Origin: Alphaproteobacteria bacterium
GTDB taxonomy: Bacteria > Pseudomonadota > Alphaproteobacteria > Rickettsiales > UBA1997
Length of the DNA stretch: 64,000 bases
Direction of reading: 5' to 3'
Assembly: GCA_021151765.1 (NCBI GenBank)
Contig: JAGKWR010000002.1
Location: forward strand, 1-64,000
Below, piece by piece: positions 26,327 through 34,888 of the stretch. How positions within the stretch are numbered: position 1 is the stretch's first letter; the number at the start of each line of letters is the position of its first letter. A program made the translations under genes and the position numbers. The notes below the pieces were generated by a model. That model was given only the letters and a program-made list of their open reading frames with translations. It searched no databases and was not told the DNA's origin.

Positions 26327-26512
26327 GTGTCTAAAGAATTTAGACGAGAAAATGTTGCTAAATTAGTGGTGACGAGAGCAACCAGAGTCAGTATTAAGGA
26401 AGTTAAGAAAACAATCAAACTACGGAAAATAATTGAACTTTATCAACAGCAATTAAGCAGCGCGGCGAAACCTATAATGGCAATTTCTGATTTGCTAGAA
26501 TTATTTAGCTAA
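26327..26512 (+). CDS. Possible small hypothetical protein
   Basis: A 61-codon frame beginning GTG, divergent from the cold-shock gene. The product is basic at the N-terminus and helical toward the C-terminus (RKIIELYQQQLSSAAKP). No ribosome site is evident before the GTG, and I recognise no family. It could be non-coding leader. Confidence 0.25.
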   Translation: MSKEFRRENVAKLVVTRATRVSIKEVKKTIKLRKIIELYQQQLSSAAKPIMAISDLLELFS

Positions 26513-26568
26513 GTTTAATTGCTGATTCAAAATAATTAAAACTTGCAAAACTATATTTTATCTAAGCG

Positions 26569-26844
26569 ATGAACAACGAATTATTATTTCAGAAACAAAA
26601 AAATGATTTTCTCGATAACCTACAACCAGACGACTTCCGTAATGGCGCTAGTTTCAACAGCGCCGAAGAAATTATCGACCAATTACATAAAGCACTTTTG
26701 CAACACGCCAAAAATCACGATAATCATCAAGAATTTATTGCCAAAGCCTTGTCGAATTTATTTCGCGAAAATTCTCCGGCCAAAGCAACAGCACTTGATT
26801 TAGCTAATCTTTACCTCGAAGTTAATTTAAAGCCAAACCTATAA
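26569..26844 (+). CDS. Hypothetical acidic helical protein
   Basis: The 91-residue product is mostly helical and hydrophilic (NSAEEIIDQLHKALLQHAKNH, then FIAKALSNLF), with no signal peptide, membrane helix or Cys. ATG start follows an AT-rich stretch. Family not recognised. Codon use looks like neighbouring genes, which is why I keep it. Confidence 0.5.
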   Translation: MNNELLFQKQKNDFLDNLQPDDFRNGASFNSAEEIIDQLHKALLQHAKNHDNHQEFIAKALSNLFRENSPAKATALDLANLYLEVNLKPNL

Positions 26845-27005
26845 TTACATCAGTTGGTGATAATTCGTTTTCAAATCAAAATCTTCAAAATTAAACTCTA
26901 TTTCAATTCGACTAACTCAATAACTAATTGATACATTTTTGGTTTTTGATGCTATACATGTAAGAGTAGCTTACTTCAAATTATCTACCCTAATAATATA
27001 TATTT

Positions 27006-27857
27006 ATGAAAAATATTTTAGTTGCCACTGATCTTTCAGCCCGTTCAGATAGAGCTATACAAAGAGCTTTAAAATTAGCTAAAAACTACGGCGCAAAATT
27101 GACTATTTTGCATGTTGTTGACGAAGATAATCCTGAATCAATTCATAAGGAGTTAGCTAAATTAGCTAAAAAAGAAATTTTCACTGCTGTAGAAGGAAAA
27201 ACTCAAAATATTGACTACAAAATCGAAGTGGTTACTGGCACTCCTCACTTAAAAATCTTACAAGTTGCTGTCAAAATTAAAGCAGATCTTATAGTGCTTG
27301 GTTTACATCGTCATGCCAGTCAGGATCAATCTATAATGGGTCAAGTTGTACAAAGAATTATTAAAAATTCTCTTAAACCGGTTTTAGTCGTGAAAGAAAG
27401 AACCGAATTTGAATATAAGAAGATTCTAGTAGCTTTAGACTTTAATTCTCACTCAAAATCATCTTTAAAATTAGCACTTAATTTATTTCCTGAAGCGAAC
27501 TTTACCTTACTACACTCTTACTTCATGCCTATACTCGGTTCTATTGGAATTTCAGCAAATCAATTAGAGCAAGAATATAAAGAATATTGTGAGAAAGAAA
27601 TAGCTAGCACAGTTAAAGACGTTAGCAAAGATATTGCGAAGTCTCATAAAACAAAAACTGAAGCTACTTATAAAATCAAAAACAAACTCATTAAAGGACC
27701 TATCATTGAAGTTCTTAAGGAAGAACTTCAAAGTTCAAAACAACAATTAATGGTTATAGGAACTCACGGTAGAAGCGGAATTTCCAAATTTTTATCTATA
27801 AATGTTGCTGAAAATTTCTTAATTGATCCTCCTTGTGATGTTTTGGTAACAATATAG
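27006..27857 (+). CDS. Universal stress protein, tandem UspA domains
   Basis: 283 aa made of two UspA domains. The first (1-135) starts KNILVATDLSARSDRA. The second (139-283) starts YKKILVALDFNSHSKSS and ends GTHGRSGISKFLSINVAENFL, a variant of the Gx2Gx9G(S/T) ATP loop. In the first domain the equivalent GLHRHASQDQSIMG loop is degenerate. The role is general stress tolerance; the ligand is inferred. Monocistronic. Confidence 0.9.
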   Translation: MKNILVATDLSARSDRAIQRALKLAKNYGAKLTILHVVDEDNPESIHKELAKLAKKEIFTAVEGKTQNIDYKIEVVTGTPHLKILQVAVKIKADLIVLGLHRHASQDQSIMGQVVQRIIKNSLKPVLVVKERTEFEYKKILVALDFNSHSKSSLKLALNLFPEANFTLLHSYFMPILGSIGISANQLEQEYKEYCEKEIASTVKDVSKDIAKSHKTKTEATYKIKNKLIKGPIIEVLKEELQSSKQQLMVIGTHGRSGISKFLSINVAENFLIDPPCDVLVTI

Positions 27858-27930
27858 GAATTAAGGGATAACACAAATTCAAAGTCGTTATCCCTATAAT
27901 CAAACATCCCACCTCCACAAATTTTTAGTC

Positions 27931-28422
27931 ATGGCCTATTTCTACAAATTCATAAAATCACCAATCGGACAGCTAAAGTTAGTTGCAACCAACCGAGGAT
28001 TATCAGCAGTTTTGTGGGAAAATGACGATCCAAATCGTGTGAGGTTTACAGAAATTTCACCAAGCGCAGATCATCCAATATTGTGTAAAAGCCAACGCCA
28101 ACTTGACGAATATTTTGCCGGCAAGCGTAAAAATTTCGAACTCGATTTAGATTTCCACGGCACCGAATTCCAAAAAAAAGTATGGCAAGCTTTGCTAACA
28201 ATCCCATTTGGTGAAACCAGAAGCTACGGCGAAATTGCCCGTCAAATTGGCAATTCAAAAGCATCACGACCAGTCGGCGGCGCCAACAGCAAAAACCCCA
28301 TCGCCATCATCGCCCCCTGCCACCGCGTTATCGGCGCATCAGGCAAACTAACCGGCTTCGCCGGCGGATTAAAAATAAAAGAATTCTTATTAAAGTTAGA
28401 GCAAGCTGAGTTTTGTGATTAG
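27931..28422 (+). CDS. ogt: Methylated-DNA-protein-cysteine methyltransferase
   Basis: Suicide repair of O6-alkylguanine. Active-site PCHRV holds acceptor C130. The helix-turn-helix and arginine finger lie in GETRSYGEIARQIGNSKASRPVGGA (about 90-115), and a KxLTGFAGG segment follows. Length 163 aa is typical of Ogt-type enzymes without an Ada domain. Fits the DNA-repair emphasis of the window. Confidence 0.96.
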   Translation: MAYFYKFIKSPIGQLKLVATNRGLSAVLWENDDPNRVRFTEISPSADHPILCKSQRQLDEYFAGKRKNFELDLDFHGTEFQKKVWQALLTIPFGETRSYGEIARQIGNSKASRPVGGANSKNPIAIIAPCHRVIGASGKLTGFAGGLKIKEFLLKLEQAEFCD

Positions 28423-28519
28423 TAATATTATGCTTTTGAGAAACTGATAAAGTTTTAACGAAAAAAATTTCGAATAACTTACGAGATGAAAGACATAATT
28501 ATATTCCATGCAAACTTTT

Positions 28520-29968
28520 TTATGAAGTTATAGTTTTATAAATTTTATTCAGAATAGGTCTAAATTTTTCAAAATTCTCTTCTGTTTGATTTATCTCTTC
28601 TGACATATAATTAGCTAGAGCGGTTTTTCCTTTTTTAGCTCTAATTTTATCTTCAAACAAATCTTCAATCTCTTTATCTCTTCTGGAAGAGACAAATAAT
28701 AGTTTAAGCTTTTTTGTCTTAAGTTTCTTTTGAAAATATTCGTCCTGTTTTACTTTTTTAAAAATCTCTCTTCCAGCTTTATCACTATCAAATAAAGCTA
28801 TTTGATATTCTTGGTCCGTTGGCATTTTCATAAAAATTGGGATGTGCTTTACGCCTGTACCACCAAATATAAAAATATTCTCAAATTGCTTTTCCATTTT
28901 TAAAGCTCTGATAGCGCTTTTTATATGCTGCTCATCTGTTTTTCCTTCAGTATAAAGAACTCTTTTGTTGGGATTGGTTATTAGAAGCTGTAATTTTTCC
29001 TCAAAATCGTGAACATCAATTAGACCATTGGATAACTCTCTAACAATGTCATCATATTCTACATTGATATTAATCCTTCCATCTGACATCCATATTGTTT
29101 TGGCACCACTTTTCTTAGCGTAAACAATTGTAGATGGATTATGAGTTGTCATAATAACCTGCACACCAAGATCCACAAAATACTTTTTAACTACAGAAAT
29201 AAATTGCTCAGCTATCGATGGATTGAGATGTGCATCAAATTCATCAATCAATAATAAGTCTGTTTTCTGCTTACTGGAATTACCCCAAGTCCAAAGTGCT
29301 ATTGCAAATGCAATAGCTTCTCCAGATGATAGATCTTTCATTTCCAAAGGCGTGCCTGAGTCAGTTCTTATGAAGCCCAATTCGCCATTAAGATTTTCTC
29401 GATTAAGCCTTATATACAGTCCGAAGTCATTTAATATTCTATCTATACGATCCCACGGTTTATCATCTGTTACGTTCGATGGAAGCAAATCAGATATAGA
29501 ATTGGTTTTATCATATTTTTCTCTTTTAGTAAGTTCGGATTTAATCTCGTGAATACTGCTATTAAACCTCTTACGTTCTCTTATTATCTCATCCAAAATC
29601 GCATAATCTATTTTGCTGATAACACCATTATTTATAAAATTATTTTTATCAGAATCCCAATCGTGTTTGGCACCGGTTTTTTCAATGGCATAGTATTTGC
29701 CATTTTCTTCAAAATGTTTGAAGCGATACTTGCTTTCAATTACATTAGCATGCTTATCTAATGGTGTTTTGTAGTTGATATCAACATATCTTATTAGGTG
29801 TTTTTGATTAAAACTTCGATTTTTTGAGATCCAATCTAATAGCTTTGTTTTGCCGCTACCGTTAATTCCAGCAATAACTGAAAAATTAGAAATATCTGAC
29901 CATTGAAAGTCTTTTTTTGAAAAGAATCCTTCCTGTTCAGAAATTGTAATTGATGTAATTTTTGTCAT
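28520..29968 (-). CDS. OLD-like AAA ATPase with C-terminal TOPRIM nuclease domain
   Basis: 482 aa. An ABC-type ATPase head has Walker A GINGSGKT (34-41), signature LSSGE (213-217), Walker B LLLIDEFDAHL (238-248) and the H-loop TTHNP. A TOPRIM domain follows, with catalytic Glu341 (YTEGKTDE) and acidic pair 394/396 (LFDSDKAG). OLD/GajA-type proteins of this layout cut DNA and act in phage defence. It follows the Fic gene by 5 bases on the same strand, so they form a two-gene operon. Cellular target unknown; the defence role is inferred from family. Confidence 0.85.
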   Translation of the reverse strand: MTKITSITISEQEGFFSKKDFQWSDISNFSVIAGINGSGKTKLLDWISKNRSFNQKHLIRYVDINYKTPLDKHANVIESKYRFKHFEENGKYYAIEKTGAKHDWDSDKNNFINNGVISKIDYAILDEIIRERKRFNSSIHEIKSELTKREKYDKTNSISDLLPSNVTDDKPWDRIDRILNDFGLYIRLNRENLNGELGFIRTDSGTPLEMKDLSSGEAIAFAIALWTWGNSSKQKTDLLLIDEFDAHLNPSIAEQFISVVKKYFVDLGVQVIMTTHNPSTIVYAKKSGAKTIWMSDGRININVEYDDIVRELSNGLIDVHDFEEKLQLLITNPNKRVLYTEGKTDEQHIKSAIRALKMEKQFENIFIFGGTGVKHIPIFMKMPTDQEYQIALFDSDKAGREIFKKVKQDEYFQKKLKTKKLKLLFVSSRRDKEIEDLFEDKIRAKKGKTALANYMSEEINQTEENFEKFRPILNKIYKTITS

Positions 29969-29973
29969 TTTTT

Positions 29974-30981
29974 CTATTTTAAATTTTCTTTGATTTCCTC
30001 AAGAGTTAATCTCCTCTCCTTCATCTCCTGAATTTCTCTCACTCTCTCAATCATCTCCTCAGAATACATTTGATACCCCGACTCTGTCACTTCCGCAACC
30101 TGCAGTAATCCTTCTTTCGTCCAATGTCTTATCGTTGGAACTGTTTGGTTTGTTGCTTTAGCAAGTTCGCCGATTTTTAGAAGTTTTTCGGAATCAACTT
30201 TTTCAACTTCACCATCAATTGCTTTGAGATAAATGTTGAGCGAGCGATCGACTGCTGCTGCTATCAATTTAAAATAATCTTTCTTTGAATCGTCTTCACC
30301 ATTCACCAGCTGCGCTTTTTCTAAAGATTTAATGTAATTCAGGCGATCATTTTTGCGGATAATTGCAGGTGGATAGCCGCGCATCATCAAAATCATATTC
30401 ATCAGCAAACGTGCGGTGCGACCATTGCCATCAGTAAATGGATGAATTGTTACGAAGCGATAATGCGCCTCAGCAGCAAGTTCAACGGCGTGCATTTTAG
30501 TTTCGTTTTCAAGCCAAGAAAAAAACTCATCCATTAAAGTTTGAACTTTTCTTGGATTTGGCATCACGACAGCAGAACCAGAAATGCGAACTGGAACACG
30601 GCGATAATATAATTTCCCTTGGCCAGCATTTTCACGATCGATTCGATCTAAAATAATTTCGTGAATTTTTAGTATGTCTCTTTCTCTAAGGTCTGATGGC
30701 TTTCGTTTGATTTGCTCTTTAACAAAATCCAAAGCCGCTGCGTGATTGGTTGCTTCAAGATGTTCGGTAATTGATTTGCCGCCAATTGTTAAACCCTTTT
30801 CCACAACCAACGCAGTTTCAGCACGCGACAAAGTGTTTCCTTCAATTGCGTTGCTCGTGTAAGTAAGTTCAATTCGAAACCATTCTTCCAAATTCTTCAC
30901 CAGCGCGGCATCAAAAGGACGGTGCTCGTCCAATATTTTCTTTTTTTCAGTAAGCTTTTTGTAATTTATTTCGCCTGACAT
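29974..30981 (-). CDS. Fic-domain protein fused to MerR-type HTH
   Basis: 335 aa. An N-terminal inhibitory helix TSNAIEGN (42-49, matching (S/T)xxxE(G/N)) precedes the Fic core HPFTDGNGRTAR (180-191), complete for AMP transfer to target hydroxyls. Residues 268-335 form a MerR-like winged helix (IGELAKATNQTVPTIRHW, then GYQMYSEEMIERV). The fusion suggests a self-regulated AMPylator or toxin-antitoxin-like switch that binds its own promoter. First gene of the operon with the ATPase-TOPRIM protein. Confidence 0.9.
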   Translation of the reverse strand: MSGEINYKKLTEKKKILDEHRPFDAALVKNLEEWFRIELTYTSNAIEGNTLSRAETALVVEKGLTIGGKSITEHLEATNHAAALDFVKEQIKRKPSDLRERDILKIHEIILDRIDRENAGQGKLYYRRVPVRISGSAVVMPNPRKVQTLMDEFFSWLENETKMHAVELAAEAHYRFVTIHPFTDGNGRTARLLMNMILMMRGYPPAIIRKNDRLNYIKSLEKAQLVNGEDDSKKDYFKLIAAAVDRSLNIYLKAIDGEVEKVDSEKLLKIGELAKATNQTVPTIRHWTKEGLLQVAEVTESGYQMYSEEMIERVREIQEMKERRLTLEEIKENLK

Positions 30982-31100
30982 TTTTTAGTAATTTTGCTAT
31001 TTTACGGTTTTTATAATTCCCAAACCATAAAGTATAACCTTACGCTTTTCAATAAAATATTTTGCGCAGAAAGAAAAAAATTCGCAAAAAATCTCACGCA

Positions 31101-31166
31101 CCCACCGCTTTGCCATTCTCGAACTAAAACCCGCGAACCGAGTATTTACGGATGCATACCCTTTTT
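31101..31166 (+). repeat. Left direct repeat of the 31-34.6 kb segment
   Basis: Shares about two thirds of its bases, in the same orientation, with 34527-34591. Conserved stretches include ccacc, ctttg, cagtattta/gagtattta and the end tacc(c)ttttt. The pair brackets the GIY-YIG, Dam and ATPase-TOPRIM genes. Confidence 0.45.
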
Positions 31167-31175
31167 AAAAAGGAG

Positions 31176-31415
31176 TCAAAAATGCTTCTTAGCAAAGATT
31201 CTTCCATTTCCTGATTTTAGATATTTTTCAAATTTTTCAGCTTTTTCTAGCTCTTCAAAGGCGAAGTAATTTTTAATTTTCCAAGGAGTGAATTTATTTG
31301 TGTAAACTAATTTACCAGAATTGTGTTCGGATAATCTGCGTTTTAGGTCTGAGGTAGAACCAGTGTAGAATCGGTTTGGGTCGGAGAGGGAGTTTAATAT
31401 ATAGGTGTAATACAT
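31176..31415 (-). CDS. Small GIY-YIG domain protein (YhbQ/UPF0213-like)
   Basis: 79 aa covering the minimal GIY-YIG fold: YYTYILNS (degenerate GIY), RFYTGSTSDLKRRLSEHNSG (YIG region with the catalytic-type Arg) and KAEKFEKYLKSGNGR. Such stand-alone domains are widespread and often have no known substrate. It lies just inside the left direct repeat. Confidence 0.85.
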   Translation of the reverse strand: MYYTYILNSLSDPNRFYTGSTSDLKRRLSEHNSGKLVYTNKFTPWKIKNYFAFEELEKAEKFEKYLKSGNGRIFAKKHF

Positions 31416-31808
31416 TTTCTGAGTGGTGATTTCAGATTAGTACGATTTTGTTAGAACATCCCGCTTTCGTGCGCCTTCGGCGACTACAGCGCGATCACTT
31501 TCGCTAATCACTCCACCACAATTGTGCTTCGCTCAATTGCGCTGTAGCGAAGCGTAAGAGAATGGCGGGGCAGCTGATACAATTTGCGAACCATTCTCCA
31601 ACCTTGGAAACCCTTGATTTTATTGGCTTCTCATGTGTACCGAAAAGTTAGAGAAAAATCATCTGGGTGCGGTTGATATAACCTGCGAACTTTCTCCTAT
31701 TTCTGTTAAAATTGCTCTGAAGCCTTGATTATACTGGTCATTTCATGTTTACCGAAGAAATGAGGAACAAATTCAAACTAAAATATGTGGGTGATCTCTT
31801 TCGTGAAC
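31416..31808. repeat. Gene-free repeat-rich stretch
   Basis: No ORF. It contains a GC-rich palindromic block (31458-31572) whose core arms are ctacagcgc (31484-31492) and gcgctgtag (31540-31548). A tandem pair of degenerate units of roughly 100-120 bases follows (about 31568-31668 and 31669-31793), each with ctgata/ttgata...tgcgaac, ccttgatt and tcatgt.taccga. Motifs from these units recur, partly inverted, at 34374-34610 beyond the ATPase gene. Confidence 0.55.
31672..31693 (+). repeat. 22-base inverted repeat, left arm
   Basis: Exact reverse complement of 34504-34525 (begins gttgatataacctgc). The two arms flank the Dam and ATPase-TOPRIM genes 2.8 kb apart. Confidence 0.8.
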
Positions 31809-32675
31809 TTACAGACCTAGCAACATCGGTTCTTTTAGGAACTCAATGGATTTATCAAATTTCAGACCATCTGAAAAAACCAAAATTTCATCTCCAACTC
31901 TATTGGATGTAGATTGAGATAATTTGTGAACAATTTTTCTTCTCTCATGATAAAGATTTAGAATAAAGTCATGATTATCGTAGGACACCATCCATCTCTT
32001 ATTCATATTCTTAACATATTCGGAAAGTTTTTGGTGATCTTCTTTTGAATAAAAATTCATATAAAGATTTGCGCCTTTCTGGTAATAGGGAGGATCTAAA
32101 TAAATAAAAATTTCCTTATTTTTTCTATCCATACGATCTACAAATTTTAGCCCATCAAGATTTGATACTGATATCTTCTTCTTAGCTTTAGAAATTTTCT
32201 GAATTCTTTCTATTAATTCCTGCTTATTAAATCTGGCATCTATTTTATATTTTCCAGATTGATCCTTACCGCCAATTATACCACCTTTTATAACACCTGA
32301 AACATTCGTTCTATTTAGAAAAAATGTCGATTGTGCTAGTTCAAAAAGGTCTGCGTTTTTCTGATTTTCCTGAATTTTTTTAAAGTGATCCCAACTTTTA
32401 GTTGAAACTTCAACCGACTCAATCCATCTGCAAAATTTTTCAGAATCACTAATTATAGTTTTCCAGAAGGCATAAATTGATCTGTCAAAATCGTTGATGT
32501 AAATGTGATTAACTAATCCTTCCAATAACAATCTAACTGCTAAACCAGCACCTCCAGCATAAGGTTCTGCATAACCACTGTCTTCTAAGTTATTTTCTCT
32601 GATCAATTTAGAGACGAAGTTAAATATGCAATTTTTGCCACCTGGGTATCTTAATGGAGAGTAAAATATGGGCAT
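31809..32675 (-). CDS. DNA adenine N6-methyltransferase, Dam (D12) class
   Basis: 288 aa. Class-alpha order is SAM-binding YPGGK (10-14) and AEPYAGGAG (36-44), catalytic DPPYY (194-198), and the FSDG C-terminal region. It follows the ATPase-TOPRIM gene by 4 bases on the same strand, so the two are one operon. An orphan Dam would normally be near replication or repair genes; here the partner suggests a modification subunit of a restriction-like system. Target sequence unknown. Confidence 0.92.
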   Translation of the reverse strand: MPIFYSPLRYPGGKNCIFNFVSKLIRENNLEDSGYAEPYAGGAGLAVRLLLEGLVNHIYINDFDRSIYAFWKTIISDSEKFCRWIESVEVSTKSWDHFKKIQENQKNADLFELAQSTFFLNRTNVSGVIKGGIIGGKDQSGKYKIDARFNKQELIERIQKISKAKKKISVSNLDGLKFVDRMDRKNKEIFIYLDPPYYQKGANLYMNFYSKEDHQKLSEYVKNMNKRWMVSYDNHDFILNLYHERRKIVHKLSQSTSNRVGDEILVFSDGLKFDKSIEFLKEPMLLGL

Positions 32676-32679
32676 AAAT

Positions 32680-34230
32680 TTATTTATATTTGGTGATTAG
32701 TTTTTCATATTCTTTAGTAAACAACTCAACTTCATCTTTATTATCATGTATCCATAGATTTATGAGATTAGCGCAACCACGTCCCCAGTATCTTTTCTGA
32801 TCATTAAACCATTCTTTCGCTTTGTTCCTATCATTTTTTATGTCCTGAAGATTGTGCCGAGAAAAAGCAAAATGCTTGGAATAGCTTACTCCTGATTGGT
32901 CGGTGTATATTTTTCTCCAATAATCCGATTTATCTGATAGACCATTTAAAAATTCAGCTAACATAAGTTCTGGCCTAACCTTTCCTGGTAAAAGGAGGAT
33001 ATTTCCTAATTTATTTATTTTCTTCATTGAGGAAGATACGCTTTTAACATCTCCATCTAAAACTATTATAGAATTAGGGTAAGTAAAAGATGGTACTTTT
33101 TTCTCAGCAAGCGAAATCAAGTTGGTACACCCTAAACTGCAATCTACAATATTGAGCTTGGTTAAACTTCTTTTTAGAATAGCACTTAAAAGTATTGTTG
33201 TCTCGGTATCTTCTGTGAAAGTAATAACTTTTTTCGCTTTAACTTTATCAGACAAAGCTACGTTTAATTTATTCTTTATCGCATCGTAGTTTATATTATC
33301 TGAGATAGTAACATCAGAATCTTTTTTTTCCAAATACACAACTTCCGCTTGTCCTTGTAATTTCTTATCAGAACTCCATTCACAAACTTTTCTTAGAATG
33401 TCAGTTGAGTGAGTGGTGAAAATAATTTGTATTTTATATTCAGAGGCAAACTTTCTTAGTGCTTCTAGCAATTTTACTTGGGATGCGGGATACAAAGTAG
33501 CATCAATTTCATCTATGGCCAATATTCCACCAATGTAAGATTCCTTGTGATTTTCTTTTAGTCTTCTGAAAGACAAGATGGCCAACAGTATTTTACCAAT
33601 ATTATCTTGACCTGCGGAATTCATTTTCCAGTCGTAATCTTTTGTACTTACTCCGAGAGTATTTTTTGATTTTCCTCTTAAATGATTTACGGCAGTAGCT
33701 TTACTATCTGGTATTATTAAAATTCTATCATGCAATTCATGATAAAACTTCATCTCTTCTGCGGTAAGAGTAAGGGAGTTATTTGTTTTTAATGAATTAT
33801 CTTCTCCTATAGGAAACAACCTAGAAAGACTTAAATAAATCACCGGTACCTGCTTGTAACCAGAGCCTTTAGATCTATCACCTTTTTTCCAAAACCTGAT
33901 CCCTTTGCCTCTTTTTATACTTTCAACAGTATATTCATTATTTTCTCCACTTAGAACCAGCGTCCATTCATGCTCTCCAGGCTTATCAAAATCTTCAGAA
34001 AGTTTAAATTTTTCTCCAAAAGATGATTTGTAACTGCCTCCACAAAGAGGTTTTTCACCGTGAAGCGGATTATTAGTATCACTCAAAGTAAAAGATTGGC
34101 TCAGAATTCCCATAACAGTAGTTTTTTGGGTTCCATTTTGCCCAGCTATTGCAGTTATAGCCGTGCCAAGACGAAAGCTGATATTCTTGAAGCCACGAAA
34201 CTTTTTAATACAAACGCTTTGGATTATCAT
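32680..34230 (-). CDS. AAA ATPase with C-terminal TOPRIM-like domain, partner of Dam
   Basis: 516 aa. The head starts as SMC/RecF-like (IKKFRGFKNISF) with variant Walker A GQNGTQKT (30-37), signature-like SAGQDN (205-210), Walker B ILAIDEIDATLYP (236-248) and H-loop TTHST (272-276). The C-terminal part has TOPRIM-like Glu340 (TFTEDTE) and the acidic pair D392/D394 (IVLDGDVKS), followed by about 120 residues I do not recognise. OLD-type nuclease architecture, distinct from the protein at 28520-29968. First gene of the operon with the adenine methylase; a DNA-cleaving defence role is inferred. Confidence 0.8.
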   Translation of the reverse strand: MIIQSVCIKKFRGFKNISFRLGTAITAIAGQNGTQKTTVMGILSQSFTLSDTNNPLHGEKPLCGGSYKSSFGEKFKLSEDFDKPGEHEWTLVLSGENNEYTVESIKRGKGIRFWKKGDRSKGSGYKQVPVIYLSLSRLFPIGEDNSLKTNNSLTLTAEEMKFYHELHDRILIIPDSKATAVNHLRGKSKNTLGVSTKDYDWKMNSAGQDNIGKILLAILSFRRLKENHKESYIGGILAIDEIDATLYPASQVKLLEALRKFASEYKIQIIFTTHSTDILRKVCEWSSDKKLQGQAEVVYLEKKDSDVTISDNINYDAIKNKLNVALSDKVKAKKVITFTEDTETTILLSAILKRSLTKLNIVDCSLGCTNLISLAEKKVPSFTYPNSIIVLDGDVKSVSSSMKKINKLGNILLLPGKVRPELMLAEFLNGLSDKSDYWRKIYTDQSGVSYSKHFAFSRHNLQDIKNDRNKAKEWFNDQKRYWGRGCANLINLWIHDNKDEVELFTKEYEKLITKYK

Positions 34231-34503
34231 TTTTGGTAAATCTGTTATTTAAATAATCTGAAAAAATTAGTAGAAACGATTAAAAAAGACAACTTGTCCA
34301 AACCAAAAAATAAATTTTTTCAGATTGGCTATAAAGAATGAATCAGTTTGTGTGAAGAAAATTTTAAATTCTCCAAATCTCCGTTTCATGTACACCGAAT
34401 TTTGATCAGCAAAATCAAGACTTCACATAATATTATTTGTAAAAAATTCTCTGATTTTTTTTATTTCAAAAACATTTCAGCTACACAGTCAGCCCCTCAA
34501 GCA

Positions 34504-34525
34504 AAAGTTCGCAGGTTATATCAAC
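34504..34525 (-). repeat. 22-base inverted repeat, right arm
   Basis: Exact inverse of 31672-31693, immediately before the right direct repeat at 34527. Confidence 0.8.
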
Positions 34526-34526
34526 T

Positions 34527-34591
34527 GCCACCACTTTGAGAAGTTCGATGGAAAAGCTACGAGACCAGTATTTATCAATGTGTACCTTTTT
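34527..34591 (+). repeat. Right direct repeat of the 31-34.6 kb segment
   Basis: Homologous to 31101-31166 in the same orientation, at about two thirds identity by eye. Confidence 0.45.
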
Positions 34592-34798
34592 CACGCGGTA
34601 AACATGAAACGGAGAAATGGAGACAAAAATTGCTGAAAAATTGCAAAATTTTGGAAATTTTTTGGGGAGTTTTTGAGCGGAAGGTAAACGTGAAATGTGG
34701 GTCGTAAAATCTGCGGAGCATTGCCAATAAAGGCGGGATCACGCGTGTTTGGAATTCCTAAAAATTCACTCGGAGATTTTGGTTCGCAAAAAAAGTAG

Positions 34799-34888
34799 TG
34801 GCGGACAGGGTGAGATTCGAACTCACGGTACGCATGAACGCACGGCAGTTTTCAAGACTGCTGCCTTAAACCACTCGGCCACCTGTCC
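34799..34888 (-). tRNA. tRNA-Ser (anticodon TGA)
   Basis: 90-base gene with encoded CCA (34799-34801 on the opposite strand). Acceptor stem GGACAGG pairs with CCTGTCC. The anticodon loop is CTTGAAA with TGA, the T-arm reads GTTCGAATC, and the variable arm is long (class II). All fit serine. It lies at the right end of the accessory region with its 3' end facing the inserted genes, a common arrangement at integration sites. No integrase and no duplicated tRNA end were found. Confidence 0.97.

Larger units (their letters stand above)
34231..34798. repeat. Gene-free repeat region between ATPase operon and tRNA-Ser
   Basis: 568 bases with no credible gene. It holds the right arm of the 22-base inverted repeat (34504-34525) and the right direct repeat (34527-34591). 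An internal inverted pair is built on tttcatgt.taccg (34384-34397 plus, 34596-34609 minus). The promoter of the ATPase-Dam operon must lie in its left part; I cannot assign boxes. Confidence 0.5.

Noticed and set aside
28520..34888. Prophage or integrative element with integrase at tRNA-Ser
   Set aside because: No integrase, phage structural gene or duplicated tRNA end was visible, so only a repeat-flanked accessory segment is claimed.
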